Below, one piece after another: positions 1 through 7,898 of a DNA stretch of 11,440 bases. Made by a program: the position numbers and the translations under genes. The notes beneath the pieces are model-generated. The model had not been told where the DNA came from, ran no database searches, and worked only from the letters and a program-made list of their open reading frames with translations. The number at the start of each line of letters is the position of its first letter. Position 1 is the first letter of the stretch. This stretch comes from Bacteroidales bacterium Bact_20 (GTDB lineage Bacteria > Bacteroidota > Bacteroidia > Bacteroidales > DTU049): contig LUZL01000260.1 of assembly GCA_001603615.1 (NCBI GenBank), positions 1 through 11,440 of the forward strand. The letters are read 5' to 3'.

Positions 1-1334
1 AAAAATTGCAATATCAACAAAAAGATAAAGAGCTGCGAGATAAGCTGAGCAATGCATTGAAGCAAATAGGCTACAATACAGAATCATCAGAAAAAATAGC
101 AAAATTTGATATTTATGATCCCAATGCATCTGCCGACTGGTTTGACCCCGAGTGGATGTTTGGAGTAGATGACGGCTTTGATGTGGTGATAGGCAATCCA
201 CCATATGGAAATTTGCTTAAATATGACGAAAAAAATCTTATGAGAAGCAAATATAAATATTCAACATTATCCGATATTTCAAGTCCTTTTGTAGAAAAAG
301 GTTTTAATTTACTGAAAAAGCAAGGTGTTTTAGTATTTATAATAACTTATTCTATAACCTTTAATAAAGATTTTTCAAAAACTAGACAATTAATTGCAAA
401 CGGCTTTGCTGAAAGTCATATCTATACTTTTGACAGAGATAGATGTAGAATATTTGAGAGTATGACTCAAACAGTGTCAATACTAAAATGCATCAATAAG
501 GATGCTATTGAAAAGAAAGGTATTTTTACAAGTAGAATGTTTAGAGAGTTCCCTGATATAAATAATATAGAGGTAACTAATTGTAATAGATATTTATTGC
601 CAAAAATGTCAAGATATGATCAAAAACATCGTTTACCTAAAATAGGTGAAGCAATAAATAAACAAATATTAGAAAAGTTATTACAATTTAATTATAGCGT
701 TGGAGATATTATTAAAAATTCGGGGCAAATAATTTGGATAAGGACAAGTGGAAATTACTGGTATAATGCTTTTGATAGAAAGCCATATGATAGTTCTGAA
801 ATATCGCCACTCTATATAGATAAAGATTATACCGCTTTTATGATTTTGCTTATGAATTCTTCTATATTTTATTTTTGGTTTAGAATTTATGGCGATGGAA
901 GGCATATGAATATTGACATATTAGAAGGGTTTCCATTGCCAAACAATGATAAAGTACTAACATACAGTAGATTAATAAATAAAATGAAAGAAAGATTTAT
1001 GAATAAGTTATTTTCTGTTTTTGAAGTGGGGCGAAGAAGATTTATTACGAGCAATGTAAAATCTGAAATAGACTTATTGGATTTAATTTTAGGAAAGTAT
1101 TTATATAATCTTAGTTATGAAGAAATTTTACATATTTTAAATTATGATTCCGAAATTCGTGGTGGAAACAAATTAGAAAAACCATTCATTGACATTATTG
1201 AGAAAATACTTTTTGCTAAAAAAACAAACCCAGTGTCAGACATCACAGCACTGGAGCACGAGATAGACGAGCTTGTTTACAGATTGTATGATCTGACAGA
1301 GGATGAGATAAAAATTGTAGAAGGAAATAGCTAA
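1..1334 (+). CDS. Type IIG (Eco57I-like) restriction-modification protein, C-terminal part, truncated by window edge
   Basis: The reading frame is open to the left edge, so the true start and the N-terminal nuclease and SAM-binding motif I lie outside the window; the TTG at position 6 is probably internal. Visible parts, numbered from that TTG: a WFDPEWMFGV segment followed by the adenine-methyltransferase motif IV NPPY at residues 64-67, then a central region with SSIFYFWFR and EGFPLP (about 288-312) that looks like a TaqI/Eco57I-type target-recognition region, and a closing stretch IDELVYRLYDLTEDEI typical of these enzymes. In this family one polypeptide methylates adenine in a specific site and cuts nearby DNA. 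The two ends are richer in GC (42-53% in sampled lines) than the middle (about 27%), suggesting exchange of the specificity region. The stop overlaps the stop of the convergent TPR gene. The family call is firm; target site and activity are unknown. Confidence 0.88.
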   Translation, partial: KLQYQQKDKELRDKLSNALKQIGYNTESSEKIAKFDIYDPNASADWFDPEWMFGVDDGFDVVIGNPPYGNLLKYDEKNLMRSKYKYSTLSDISSPFVEKGFNLLKKQGVLVFIITYSITFNKDFSKTRQLIANGFAESHIYTFDRDRCRIFESMTQTVSILKCINKDAIEKKGIFTSRMFREFPDINNIEVTNCNRYLLPKMSRYDQKHRLPKIGEAINKQILEKLLQFNYSVGDIIKNSGQIIWIRTSGNYWYNAFDRKPYDSSEISPLYIDKDYTAFMILLMNSSIFYFWFRIYGDGRHMNIDILEGFPLPNNDKVLTYSRLINKMKERFMNKLFSVFEVGRRRFITSNVKSEIDLLDLILGKYLYNLSYEEILHILNYDSEIRGGNKLEKPFIDIIEKILFAKKTNPVSDITALEHEIDELVYRLYDLTEDEIKIVEGNS

Positions 1335-2821
1335 ACATTTAAAAAATCATTCTCATATTCATTAAGTAATTTTTCAATTTCAATAGGTGAAAAATTAGGC
1401 TCAAATGGTGGAGGTATAGATATATTTAATTCAATATCTTTAGCTTTTAAATTAGAGATATTAGGAGAAATAAGAATGAATATCAAAAACAATAAAAATA
1501 TTATATATATTGTCCAATTAACTTGAATATTTGGAAAAATATTATAAAGAAAAGGATGGATTAATATTGCGCTAAAAAACGTACTTATTGTCGTCCAGAA
1601 TATGATTCTATTAGTTTTTACAGGAGATTTAATCCACCATAATAACCAATAAGGTTTTATTCTATAATTTCTTATATAATTTAATAATTCACAAGTTAAA
1701 TTTTTGATATGTTTATTTGGGTTTTGTTTTAAACATTGCTCTAAACTTTCTTTTGCAGATATTATATTATTATTTTTAAGATAAAAACTTCCTAAAAAAT
1801 ACAAAATATAAGGCATTATTTTGTCATTTTTCTTTCTTTCACTCATTATATAAGATTTTTCTAATAATCTTATTATTGACTCTATTTCATTTTTATACTC
1901 AACTTCATTTTTATCAGATTGGAATTCAATTTTTAAGTATTTTGAATAAGCCAACCGAACTAATAAAGATTCTTCACCTATATTTAATTGTATAGCATTT
2001 TTAAATGAATCAATTGCTCCATCATAATCTTTTTCTTCTATTTTTATTTTACCTTTTAAAACTAAGGCATAATAATAATTATCATCTTTTTCCAAATTAT
2101 TTATTTCGTAATTTTCAAAGATTTTTTCAACTGTATTTAATGCTTGATCAATATTTTCAGTATCAAAATAAATATTTCCTAAAACTACATAAGAGAATAT
2201 ATCATCTATTTCATCTAATTTAATAATATTCAATAAAATTTTTATTGCTTCATCATATTTACCTAAAATATATAATAGAGCTATTTTTTTATAATATATT
2301 TTATAATTATTTTTATTTAGTTCTAAAAAATTATTAAAACATTTTAATGCTTCATCATATTTTTTTATGTCTATTAAAATAGCACCTTTAATATACCATG
2401 CATCTACTTTTTTTGAATCTATTTTAATAGCTTTATTTAAACAGTTTAATGCTTTTTTATATTTCTTGAGCTTATTATAAGCAATTGCTTTATTACAATA
2501 TGCGGAATAATAATTTTTATTTAGCTTTATAGCCTTATTAAAACATTCTATAGACTTTTTATATTCTTCGCTTTTATCATATAAATTTCCTTTTGCCAAA
2601 AAAGCTTTAGCATATTTGGGGTTTATTGTAATAGCTTCATTAAAAGCATTTAATGCTTCATCTTTTTTATTTAATTTAGATAATACAAGCCCCATATAAT
2701 ACCATGATGTATAGTCATTTGGATTTAATTTAATTGCTTCATTTAAAGCGTTTAATGATCCTTCATAATCACCATTATAATACAGTTTCTTTCCAAAAGT
2801 TAAAAAATCATTATTTCCCAT
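1331..2821 (-). CDS. Tetratricopeptide-repeat protein with two C-terminal transmembrane helices
   Basis: This 496-residue protein begins with at least five near-canonical TPR units of 34 residues (about 3-172), with alternating W/Y-G-A-Y and A-F-x-A-I-x-L-N/P signatures. More diverged units follow to about 372. A basic, tryptophan-rich segment (PYWLLWWIKSP, 390-400) leads into two hydrophobic helices (about 406-429 and 435-453). A short tail contains IPPPFEP (469-475). There is no signal peptide, so the TPR part is probably cytoplasmic and membrane-tethered. TPRs bind proteins; the partner is unknown. The start is ATG-GGA with an A-rich leader and no clear Shine-Dalgarno sequence. A TAATTTTG promoter box lies 32 bp upstream. 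The gene is divergent from the SIR2 gene and convergent with the R-M gene. Low GC like the SIR2 gene suggests shared origin. A defence role is inferred from position only. Confidence 0.85.
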   Translation of the reverse strand: MGNNDFLTFGKKLYYNGDYEGSLNALNEAIKLNPNDYTSWYYMGLVLSKLNKKDEALNAFNEAITINPKYAKAFLAKGNLYDKSEEYKKSIECFNKAIKLNKNYYSAYCNKAIAYNKLKKYKKALNCLNKAIKIDSKKVDAWYIKGAILIDIKKYDEALKCFNNFLELNKNNYKIYYKKIALLYILGKYDEAIKILLNIIKLDEIDDIFSYVVLGNIYFDTENIDQALNTVEKIFENYEINNLEKDDNYYYALVLKGKIKIEEKDYDGAIDSFKNAIQLNIGEESLLVRLAYSKYLKIEFQSDKNEVEYKNEIESIIRLLEKSYIMSERKKNDKIMPYILYFLGSFYLKNNNIISAKESLEQCLKQNPNKHIKNLTCELLNYIRNYRIKPYWLLWWIKSPVKTNRIIFWTTISTFFSAILIHPFLYNIFPNIQVNWTIYIIFLLFLIFILISPNISNLKAKDIELNISIPPPFEPNFSPIEIEKLLNEYENDFLNV

Positions 2822-2852
2822 TTTATTTTATATTTTTAAAAATAATTCATAA

Positions 2853-2860
2853 CAAAATTA
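2853..2860 (-). promoter_or_regulatory. Bacteroidota -7 promoter box for the TPR gene
   Basis: The minus strand reads TAATTTTG, an exact match to TAnnTTTG. It ends 31 bp before the ATG of the TPR gene, which would give a leader of about 25 nt. I see no convincing -33 TTTG partner. In this AT-rich DNA the box could also occur by chance. Confidence 0.45.
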
Positions 2861-2861
2861 A

Positions 2862-2947
2862 ATATTAATTTTTTATCATTTATCTAAAAAAATTTATTAT
2901 TTTGTCATCCAAAAAAATAAAAATTAATTATTATGGCATCAACATCA
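2862..2947 (+). repeat. MASTS leader repeat, copy A
   Basis: This stretch of leader DNA plus the first five codons (Met-Ala-Ser-Thr-Ser) is nearly the same as 7899-7986. The last 33 bases match at 32 positions, and the upstream part matches with a few single-base gaps. Copy A reads TATTTTG where copy B has TATTTTTG, so its -7 box has lost one base and may be weak or dead. It drives only a 40-codon remnant. It also lies inside the divergent spacer between the TPR and SIR2 genes. Confidence 0.75.
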
Positions 2948-3055
2948 AATGGATTTATTCCTCCACATGGCGGATACCAAAATCTAATGTCATATCAGAT
3001 GGCAGAGATAGTATATGATGCCACAGTATATTTTTGCAATAAATATATATACTAA
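2933..3055 (+). pseudogene. Truncated N-terminus of a four-helix-bundle protein (suffix-domain type)
   Basis: Forty codons run from ATG 2933 to TAA 3053-3055: MASTSNGFIPPHGGYQNLMS, continuing with YQMAEIVYDATVYFCNKYIY. From memory, the GGYxNLxSYQxAEIxYDxTVYFCxKYI pattern is the conserved N-terminal part of Bacteroidota proteins annotated as 'four helix bundle suffix domain', relatives of the S23/Avd-like fold. Full proteins continue for well over 100 residues, but here the frame ends immediately after YI. GC is higher than in the flanking TPR and SIR2 genes, and falls sharply near 3035-3055, so the junction with the SIR2 cassette is probably there. I find no continuation elsewhere in the window. 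It could be expressed as a micropeptide, but a scar of insertion or recombination is more likely. Confidence 0.65.
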
Positions 3056-3063
3056 AATATAAT

Positions 3064-3071
3064 TAAATTTG
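3064..3071 (+). promoter_or_regulatory. Bacteroidota -7 promoter box for the SIR2 gene
   Basis: TAAATTTG is an exact TAnnTTTG match. It ends only 6 bp before ATG 3078. Transcription from it would begin at or next to that ATG, giving a leaderless message, unless translation starts at the in-frame ATG 3144. A TTG at 3034-3036 is farther upstream (27 bp) than the usual -33 spacing. Confidence 0.45.
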
Positions 3072-3077
3072 TAAAAT

Positions 3078-6000
3078 ATGGGAACAGATAAAATTCAAGA
3101 TATTCCAAATAATAAATTAAACATAATAAATGAAAGTAGAAATATGAACATCCAGTATATTGAAAAATTACTTCAGTTTCAAAAAGACGATTTCCCTGAA
3201 CTACATCAAGCAGCTGAAAATGATAATATTATTTTGTTTATTGGGGCTGGTATAGCAAAACTATATGGTTGTCCTCTATGGAATGAAATGGCAAACTTTT
3301 TAGTAAAAAACCTCAGAAAAAATGGAATGTTAACCTATGCAGAAGAAAAAATTTTGTTGGAAGATGCCATTACAAATCCCCGTAAAGTCATCAGTATTTG
3401 CTATAAAAGATGTGTTGATTGTAATAAAACGCAAATATATGAGGATGCTATAAAAGAATCTGTAAAAATTGAAGATGCCAATAAAGATAAAGCAAATGAT
3501 ATTTTCAATAAGATTTTCTCTCTAAATGCTATAACACATTTTACAACAAATATTGACGATGGTTTAAAAAATTATGTAGAAAACTCAAAAAATTTTGGGT
3601 ATAATATAGATATGTATAATTGTACATCACCTAATGATAAGAAAAGAATTGAGCAAGTTAATAATAATATCTTTAAGGATGGTAATGTAATTTATTTGCA
3701 TGGTAATTTAGAAAATATTTCTGAATGTATTCTCTCGGTTGACAAATATTTATCATTTTATAATGAAAATAATGCCTTCTTAAATAAATTATTTTCTAAA
3801 ATTAAAGAAAATGGAAGTATTATAATTTTTATAGGTTACTCTTTAAATGAATGGGATATAATAGAAAAAATATATAAAATAAAAAATGGACCTAAAGAGG
3901 TTATTGCTTATCTATTAAGCCCTATTTTTTCAAATGAACTTATAAAATTTAATCTTGAAAAGGACTATTACGAGTCATTTGGAGTAAAAGCAATCCCTTA
4001 TATTATTGATGAACAAGGTTATGAAAAAATAAATTCAGTTTTTGATAATTTATCAAGAGCGATAGAAAAGAGTGCATATTCAATTTATGAAATATTATCT
4101 TTGATTGAAAAAAAAGATGATAAAGAATCAAACAAGTTTGATAAAATTTCAAAAAGGACTGTTTATGAAAATAAATTTTTTAATGAAATTAAAGACATCA
4201 AATGGTTTGATGAATTAAAAAATCGAGGCTACTTTAAACCAAATTTAGATACAAAACCAATTGAGTCTGAAAAAGGTTTTTTCTTTATTCCACAGTGGAA
4301 TGTCCTTCCTTATTTAGAAAACGTTTCTCAACAAGTTATGCATCCTGGAAATGAAAAATATATTGAAGAGTTAATCAATATAATTAGAGATGTTACCGAC
4401 TATCATGTTAAAAATGATAAAGTTTTAGATAACTACCGAACATGGCATTCATTTCTAAAAATTCTCTGCAATATACCCAATGATAAAATACTGGATGACA
4501 TTATTGATTTAATTCCAATTTGGCTTGACTCAAAGTTTGATACATATTTACAGGGCGTTGTTATTACAGAAAAACTTTTACCTAAATTTCTTACAGAAAC
4601 AGAAAAAGATATTAAAAAAGCAGAAAAAATAATTGAATATATAACTGAAATAAAAACAATTCCTTTAGATGTGGAATTAGCAAAATCGGTTGATAAAAAA
4701 GAAAAATTGGAATTTGTAATTGATTCTAAATTGTTAGCGAAAGCATTTAAAAATTATATTGATATTATAGAAATTAAATTTTCATTTTATATTATTGAAA
4801 ATTTAGAAAAAAAAATAAAGATATTGCTTACAAATGAAGTATCTGGTACAGGTTATTCATTTTATGAAATAGAAGAATATTATAAAGATGAACCACTGGT
4901 ATTGCTTACTTGTATTTTACAAAGAATTTTACTTGTCAAAGCTAAAAGTGATATACCTAAAACTACAAAAATATTGAAAAAATTTCTTAAAGATAAATAT
5001 TTATATTTCTCCAAAATGGCACTTTATGTTATTGGGCAGAATATGGATATATACAGCGAGTTATTTTGGAAAACAGTAACTACAGATTTAGGTGAATCAA
5101 TTTTTGCGAATACTTTGTATGTTGGTGTTGAACTAAAAAATGTATTAAATAATCTTAAAAATCTGACTGATGTGCAAAGAAAAATACTTTATGAAAAAAT
5201 TGAAAATTCTGTAAAAAGACTTGATTTTAAAGAAAATGTTAAAAAATATAATGCATTCCATAAACAAGAAATTTACAAAGCTCTATCTCACGATTCTTTT
5301 TTTAAAAATCTTTATGATGAAATGAAAAAAATAACAAATATTGACGTGGAATTACATTCAGCTATAGGTAATGTTCAAATACATGTAGGATCAGGACCTC
5401 CTCCATTAACAAAAGAAGAAATCATGGAGATGTCTAATGAAAAACTTATAAATTTTCTTGAAAAATTTATAACTAAAGATTCTTGGAATGGACCAACTGC
5501 AGAAGGACTTGCTGAATTATTAGGGGAAATTGCTAAAGAAAATCCCTATAAATTTATTGATAATATTGATTCATTTATTAATACTAGTTATTTATATATT
5601 TACCATATCTTGCGAGGTATAAAGGATGCATGGAATGCAAAGAAAGAAATAGATTTGGGTAAATTACTAAATTTTATTGAAAAATATATTAATCGCAATG
5701 CATTTTGGGAAAATAAATTTATACTAGATGATGATGGTTTGCATATCAGAATTGCCACTAGTAAATGGATTATAGGTTTAGTTTCTGAAATAATCCAGGA
5801 TGGAACAAAAAATGATTCATTGGCTTTCCCTGAAAAATATCTTGAACAAGCAGAAAGGATCATTTTTCTGTTATTGAAAAATATAAAATATGAAGAAAAT
5901 AATGAAATAACAGATTATGTTACATATACTTTGAATTCACATATGGGAAAGACAATATCTGCATTTATATATCTTACCTTAAGAAAGGCTCGTGTTGATG

Positions 6001-6941
6001 AGAAAAAGGGTATTAAGAGTGATATAAAATGGTCAATTGAATTAAAAGAAAAATATGAAGAAATCCTAGATAAAAAAATTATAGAAGGTTATACATGCCT
6101 TGGGCAATACTTGCCTGAATTTTATTATTTGGACAGAGATTGGTCTCATAAAAAAATAAAATTCATAGAAAATGAAATGGGCACAGATTGCTGGGAAGCT
6201 TTTATGACTGGATATCTATATCGTAGAGTCTATGATGATATCTATAATTTAATGAGACCCCATTATCAGTATAGCCTAGATTATAGTTTTAAATATAAAA
6301 TATACAATAAATTAGTCCAACATATCTCTATAAGCTATTTGAGAAATAATGAGTCATTGTATGAAGAAACTAGTTTATTTAAAAAAATGTTGGATTTATT
6401 TAATTATGAACAGATTGAACATATAATACATTTCTTCTGGGTGAAAAAAGATTATGTTATAAAAGATGATGAAACAAGCGAAAATATAAGAGAAAAGATA
6501 ATTGAATTCTGGAGATGGTTGTACAATAGGTATAAAGATAAACTTGTTATTAATGATAATGATAAAAATATTCTCTCATATCTTACAAAATTAACAATAT
6601 TTCTACCTAAAATTGACGAGGAAAATTTTAATTGGTTAAAGCTATCTTTAAAACATTGTAACATAAATTATGATTCTACATTGTTTATAGAATATTTAGA
6701 TAAACTTAAAGACAAAGGCGATAGCAAAGAAACATCTAAATACATTGGCGAAATCTTTCTAATTATACCAAATAGTTTCATATCTGATTATGAACAAAAA
6801 CACATCCACTCAATAATAAATTTTCTTTTTGAAACAAATAATAAAGAAACAGCAAGTAAAATATGCAATCTATATGCTAAAAGAGGTTACGAATTTCTGA
6901 GAGATATTTATGATAAATATGTTTTAAATACTATAGAATGA
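3078..6941 (+). CDS. SIR2-domain protein with long helical C-terminal region; probable anti-phage NADase
   Basis: This protein has 1287 residues. An N-terminal SIR2-like (SIR2_2-type) fold spans about 45-330. It has the nucleotide-binding loop FIGAGIA (54-60), TTNIDD (156-161) with the expected Asn158 and Asp160, LHGN with the catalytic-type His208, and FIGYSLNEWD (251-260). In bacterial defence, SIR2 domains (ThsA, DSR1/DSR2, SIR2-Argonaute) degrade NAD+ and stop growth of infected cells. The remaining ~950 residues are helical, with no recognisable NTPase motif. A GPPPLTKEEI motif (773-782) precedes a GPTAEGLAELLGEIAKENP stretch. This region probably senses phage or mediates assembly. The size and layout resemble DSR-type single-gene systems, but family membership is not proven; a DUF4020-like part is possible. 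Start 3078 sits directly behind a promoter box; ATG 3144 (Met23) would still keep the whole SIR2 fold. GC is about 25% in sampled lines, consistent with transfer. Confidence 0.85.
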   Translation: MGTDKIQDIPNNKLNIINESRNMNIQYIEKLLQFQKDDFPELHQAAENDNIILFIGAGIAKLYGCPLWNEMANFLVKNLRKNGMLTYAEEKILLEDAITNPRKVISICYKRCVDCNKTQIYEDAIKESVKIEDANKDKANDIFNKIFSLNAITHFTTNIDDGLKNYVENSKNFGYNIDMYNCTSPNDKKRIEQVNNNIFKDGNVIYLHGNLENISECILSVDKYLSFYNENNAFLNKLFSKIKENGSIIIFIGYSLNEWDIIEKIYKIKNGPKEVIAYLLSPIFSNELIKFNLEKDYYESFGVKAIPYIIDEQGYEKINSVFDNLSRAIEKSAYSIYEILSLIEKKDDKESNKFDKISKRTVYENKFFNEIKDIKWFDELKNRGYFKPNLDTKPIESEKGFFFIPQWNVLPYLENVSQQVMHPGNEKYIEELINIIRDVTDYHVKNDKVLDNYRTWHSFLKILCNIPNDKILDDIIDLIPIWLDSKFDTYLQGVVITEKLLPKFLTETEKDIKKAEKIIEYITEIKTIPLDVELAKSVDKKEKLEFVIDSKLLAKAFKNYIDIIEIKFSFYIIENLEKKIKILLTNEVSGTGYSFYEIEEYYKDEPLVLLTCILQRILLVKAKSDIPKTTKILKKFLKDKYLYFSKMALYVIGQNMDIYSELFWKTVTTDLGESIFANTLYVGVELKNVLNNLKNLTDVQRKILYEKIENSVKRLDFKENVKKYNAFHKQEIYKALSHDSFFKNLYDEMKKITNIDVELHSAIGNVQIHVGSGPPPLTKEEIMEMSNEKLINFLEKFITKDSWNGPTAEGLAELLGEIAKENPYKFIDNIDSFINTSYLYIYHILRGIKDAWNAKKEIDLGKLLNFIEKYINRNAFWENKFILDDDGLHIRIATSKWIIGLVSEIIQDGTKNDSLAFPEKYLEQAERIIFLLLKNIKYEENNEITDYVTYTLNSHMGKTISAFIYLTLRKARVDEKKGIKSDIKWSIELKEKYEEILDKKIIEGYTCLGQYLPEFYYLDRDWSHKKIKFIENEMGTDCWEAFMTGYLYRRVYDDIYNLMRPHYQYSLDYSFKYKIYNKLVQHISISYLRNNESLYEETSLFKKMLDLFNYEQIEHIIHFFWVKKDYVIKDDETSENIREKIIEFWRWLYNRYKDKLVINDNDKNILSYLTKLTIFLPKIDEENFNWLKLSLKHCNINYDSTLFIEYLDKLKDKGDSKETSKYIGEIFLIIPNSFISDYEQKHIHSIINFLFETNNKETASKICNLYAKRGYEFLRDIYDKYVLNTIE

Positions 6942-7044
6942 GAACATATATTATAAAAAATAATATGAGTAAAATAAATTTTGAAATCTGACACTTGCTT
7001 AAATAGATGTGGTAGAGATTAAAATCTGAACAACTGATTTTCAG

Positions 7045-7076
7045 ATGACTTGTAATGAGCATAGCCGAACTATTTA
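7045..7076 (+). repeat. Imperfect direct repeat, copy 1 (CGAACTATTTA type)
   Basis: It matches 7186-7217 at 26 of 32 positions, with an identical core CGAACTATTTA. The related core GAGCGAAGTCGAAC in copy 2 resembles dispersed intergenic repeats I recall from Bacteroidota genomes (memory only). Confidence 0.55.
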
Positions 7077-7099
7077 CACGATAGGCTATGATTTTACAA
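7050..7099 (+). other. Interrupted stem-loop, possible structured RNA
   Basis: TTGTAA (7050-7055) pairs with TTACAA (7094-7099), and CATAGCC (7060-7066) pairs with GGCTATG (7084-7090). A 4 x 3 internal loop separates the stems and the apical loop is 17 nt. The apical loop contains the repeated CGAACTATTTA core, so the conserved bases would be exposed. Confidence 0.4.
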
Positions 7100-7185
7100 A
7101 GGGAATAGATAATCATGATAAATCACAATAATCACAATAAAATCAGTGGTTAAGACAATAAAAGTTCGGAACCGCTAATTACCTT

Positions 7186-7217
7186 ATGTCTTTTAGTGAG
7201 CGAAGTCGAACTATTTA
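7186..7217 (+). repeat. Imperfect direct repeat, copy 2 (CGAACTATTTA type)
   Basis: This is the partner of 7045-7076, offset by 141 bp. It does not preserve the CATAGCC/GGCTATG stem of copy 1. Instead CGAACTA can pair with the following TAGTTTTG with one bulge, so structure at the core is kept by different pairing. Confidence 0.5.
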
Positions 7218-7351
7218 TAGTTTTGGATTGTGATTTCAGAAAAAAAGTTAAAAAAATTTGTAGAATTTTTTATTATATTCTCTATTAATTAGTATAAAAG
7301 CAAAATAAGATATTTAGCAAGCGCCAAATAATTATTTTTAAATTTAATATT

Positions 7352-7783
7352 ATGGGAGAATTTAATCATATTTTATCAATTTTTACAATTGTTTTTCAAT
7401 TGTATGTTTATATTATATACGATAGGAAGTTGAAAAAACAACAAGTGCAAATAAATGACTATGATTTGAATGAAAAAAAGCAAAAAGAAATTGAATCTAA
7501 ACAAGCAAAAATTGAACATACAATTATTGGAGAAAAAAATAATAATTATCTCAGAATAATTAATAAAGGACCATCAATAGCTAGGAACTTTACAGTAATT
7601 ATACCCGATAATACTAATGTACCTATTGTTTATGATAAACAATCAATAGATTTGCCACCTGGTTGCAATAAAGATATTCGTTATAGTTTTACTTTTGATA
7701 GCGATTCTAAATTTTTAATTAAAGTAAAATGGGATGATGATTATCAATCAGGGAATGAAAAGGAAATATTAGTAACATTGTAA
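7352..7783 (+). CDS. Small membrane-anchored protein with a C-terminal beta-rich domain, unknown function
   Basis: This 143-residue protein is not recognised as a named family. An N-terminal hydrophobic helix (about 7-23, ILSIFTIVFQLYVYIIY) is followed by a basic stop-transfer run (DRKLKKQQ). A charged, helical and probably coiled-coil stretch reaches to about 60. The C-terminal domain (about 63-143) has alternating strand-like segments and the phrase YLRIINKGPSIARNFTVIIP. In my experience of such proteins that phrase marks an Ig/CARDB-like beta-sandwich. The charges predict that the C-terminal domain is cytoplasmic. ATG-GGA follows an A/T-rich leader with no Shine-Dalgarno sequence. It lies 410 bp downstream of the SIR2 gene on the same strand, within the AT-rich cassette. 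It could be an accessory or immunity-type partner or an unrelated passenger; the sequence does not decide this. Confidence 0.65.
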   Translation: MGEFNHILSIFTIVFQLYVYIIYDRKLKKQQVQINDYDLNEKKQKEIESKQAKIEHTIIGEKNNNYLRIINKGPSIARNFTVIIPDNTNVPIVYDKQSIDLPPGCNKDIRYSFTFDSDSKFLIKVKWDDDYQSGNEKEILVTL

Positions 7784-7898
7784 TGTTTTAACCTTTCAAA
7801 TAATTCAAAATATTTTGTTCTCAAAAAATAAATATTACCTTTTATCTTTTACCAATTCATATTTTTTAGCAGAAAAAGAAAATTAAAATAATAAAAAG

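Larger units (their letters stand above)
6942..7351. other. 410-bp gene-free region with structured, partly repeated sequence
   Basis: I see no convincing protein gene here. Just after the SIR2 stop, an AT-only hairpin (6948-6954 with 6960-6966) may slow transcription, but it has no T-tract. Then come a 13-bp interrupted stem-loop (7050-7099), two imperfect direct repeats (7045-7076 and 7186-7217) and an inverted pair AAATCACAAT 7120-7129 / ATTGTGATTT 7227-7236. A TAGTTTTG box at 7218-7225 fits TAnnTTTG and could serve the downstream gene with a leader of about 120 nt. The region may encode a small RNA or be REP-like intergenic sequence. Confidence 0.5.

Noticed and set aside
681..905. Minus-strand open frame inside the R-M gene
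   Set aside because: It lies wholly antisense to a well-supported gene, has no recognisable motif and no start signal.
2005..2223. Plus-strand open frame inside the TPR gene
   Set aside because: Leu/Phe/His-rich product is the antisense image of Lys/Asn/Glu-rich TPR codons.
5600..5863. Minus-strand open frame inside the SIR2 gene (also 6452-6664)
   Set aside because: Both are antisense to strongly supported coding sequence, with no family resemblance.
6931..7116. Minus-strand open frame of 61 codons after the SIR2 gene
   Set aside because: It runs through the stem-loop region, overlaps the SIR2 stop, and its product is a hydrophobic run without domain features.
6942..7351. Retron or diversity-generating element (suggested by an RNA-like region and an Avd-like remnant nearby)
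   Set aside because: No reverse transcriptase, template repeat or variable repeat is present in the window.
2810..7360. All three cassette genes start with ATGGGA
   Set aside because: The match is six bases and the leaders differ otherwise; likely coincidence.
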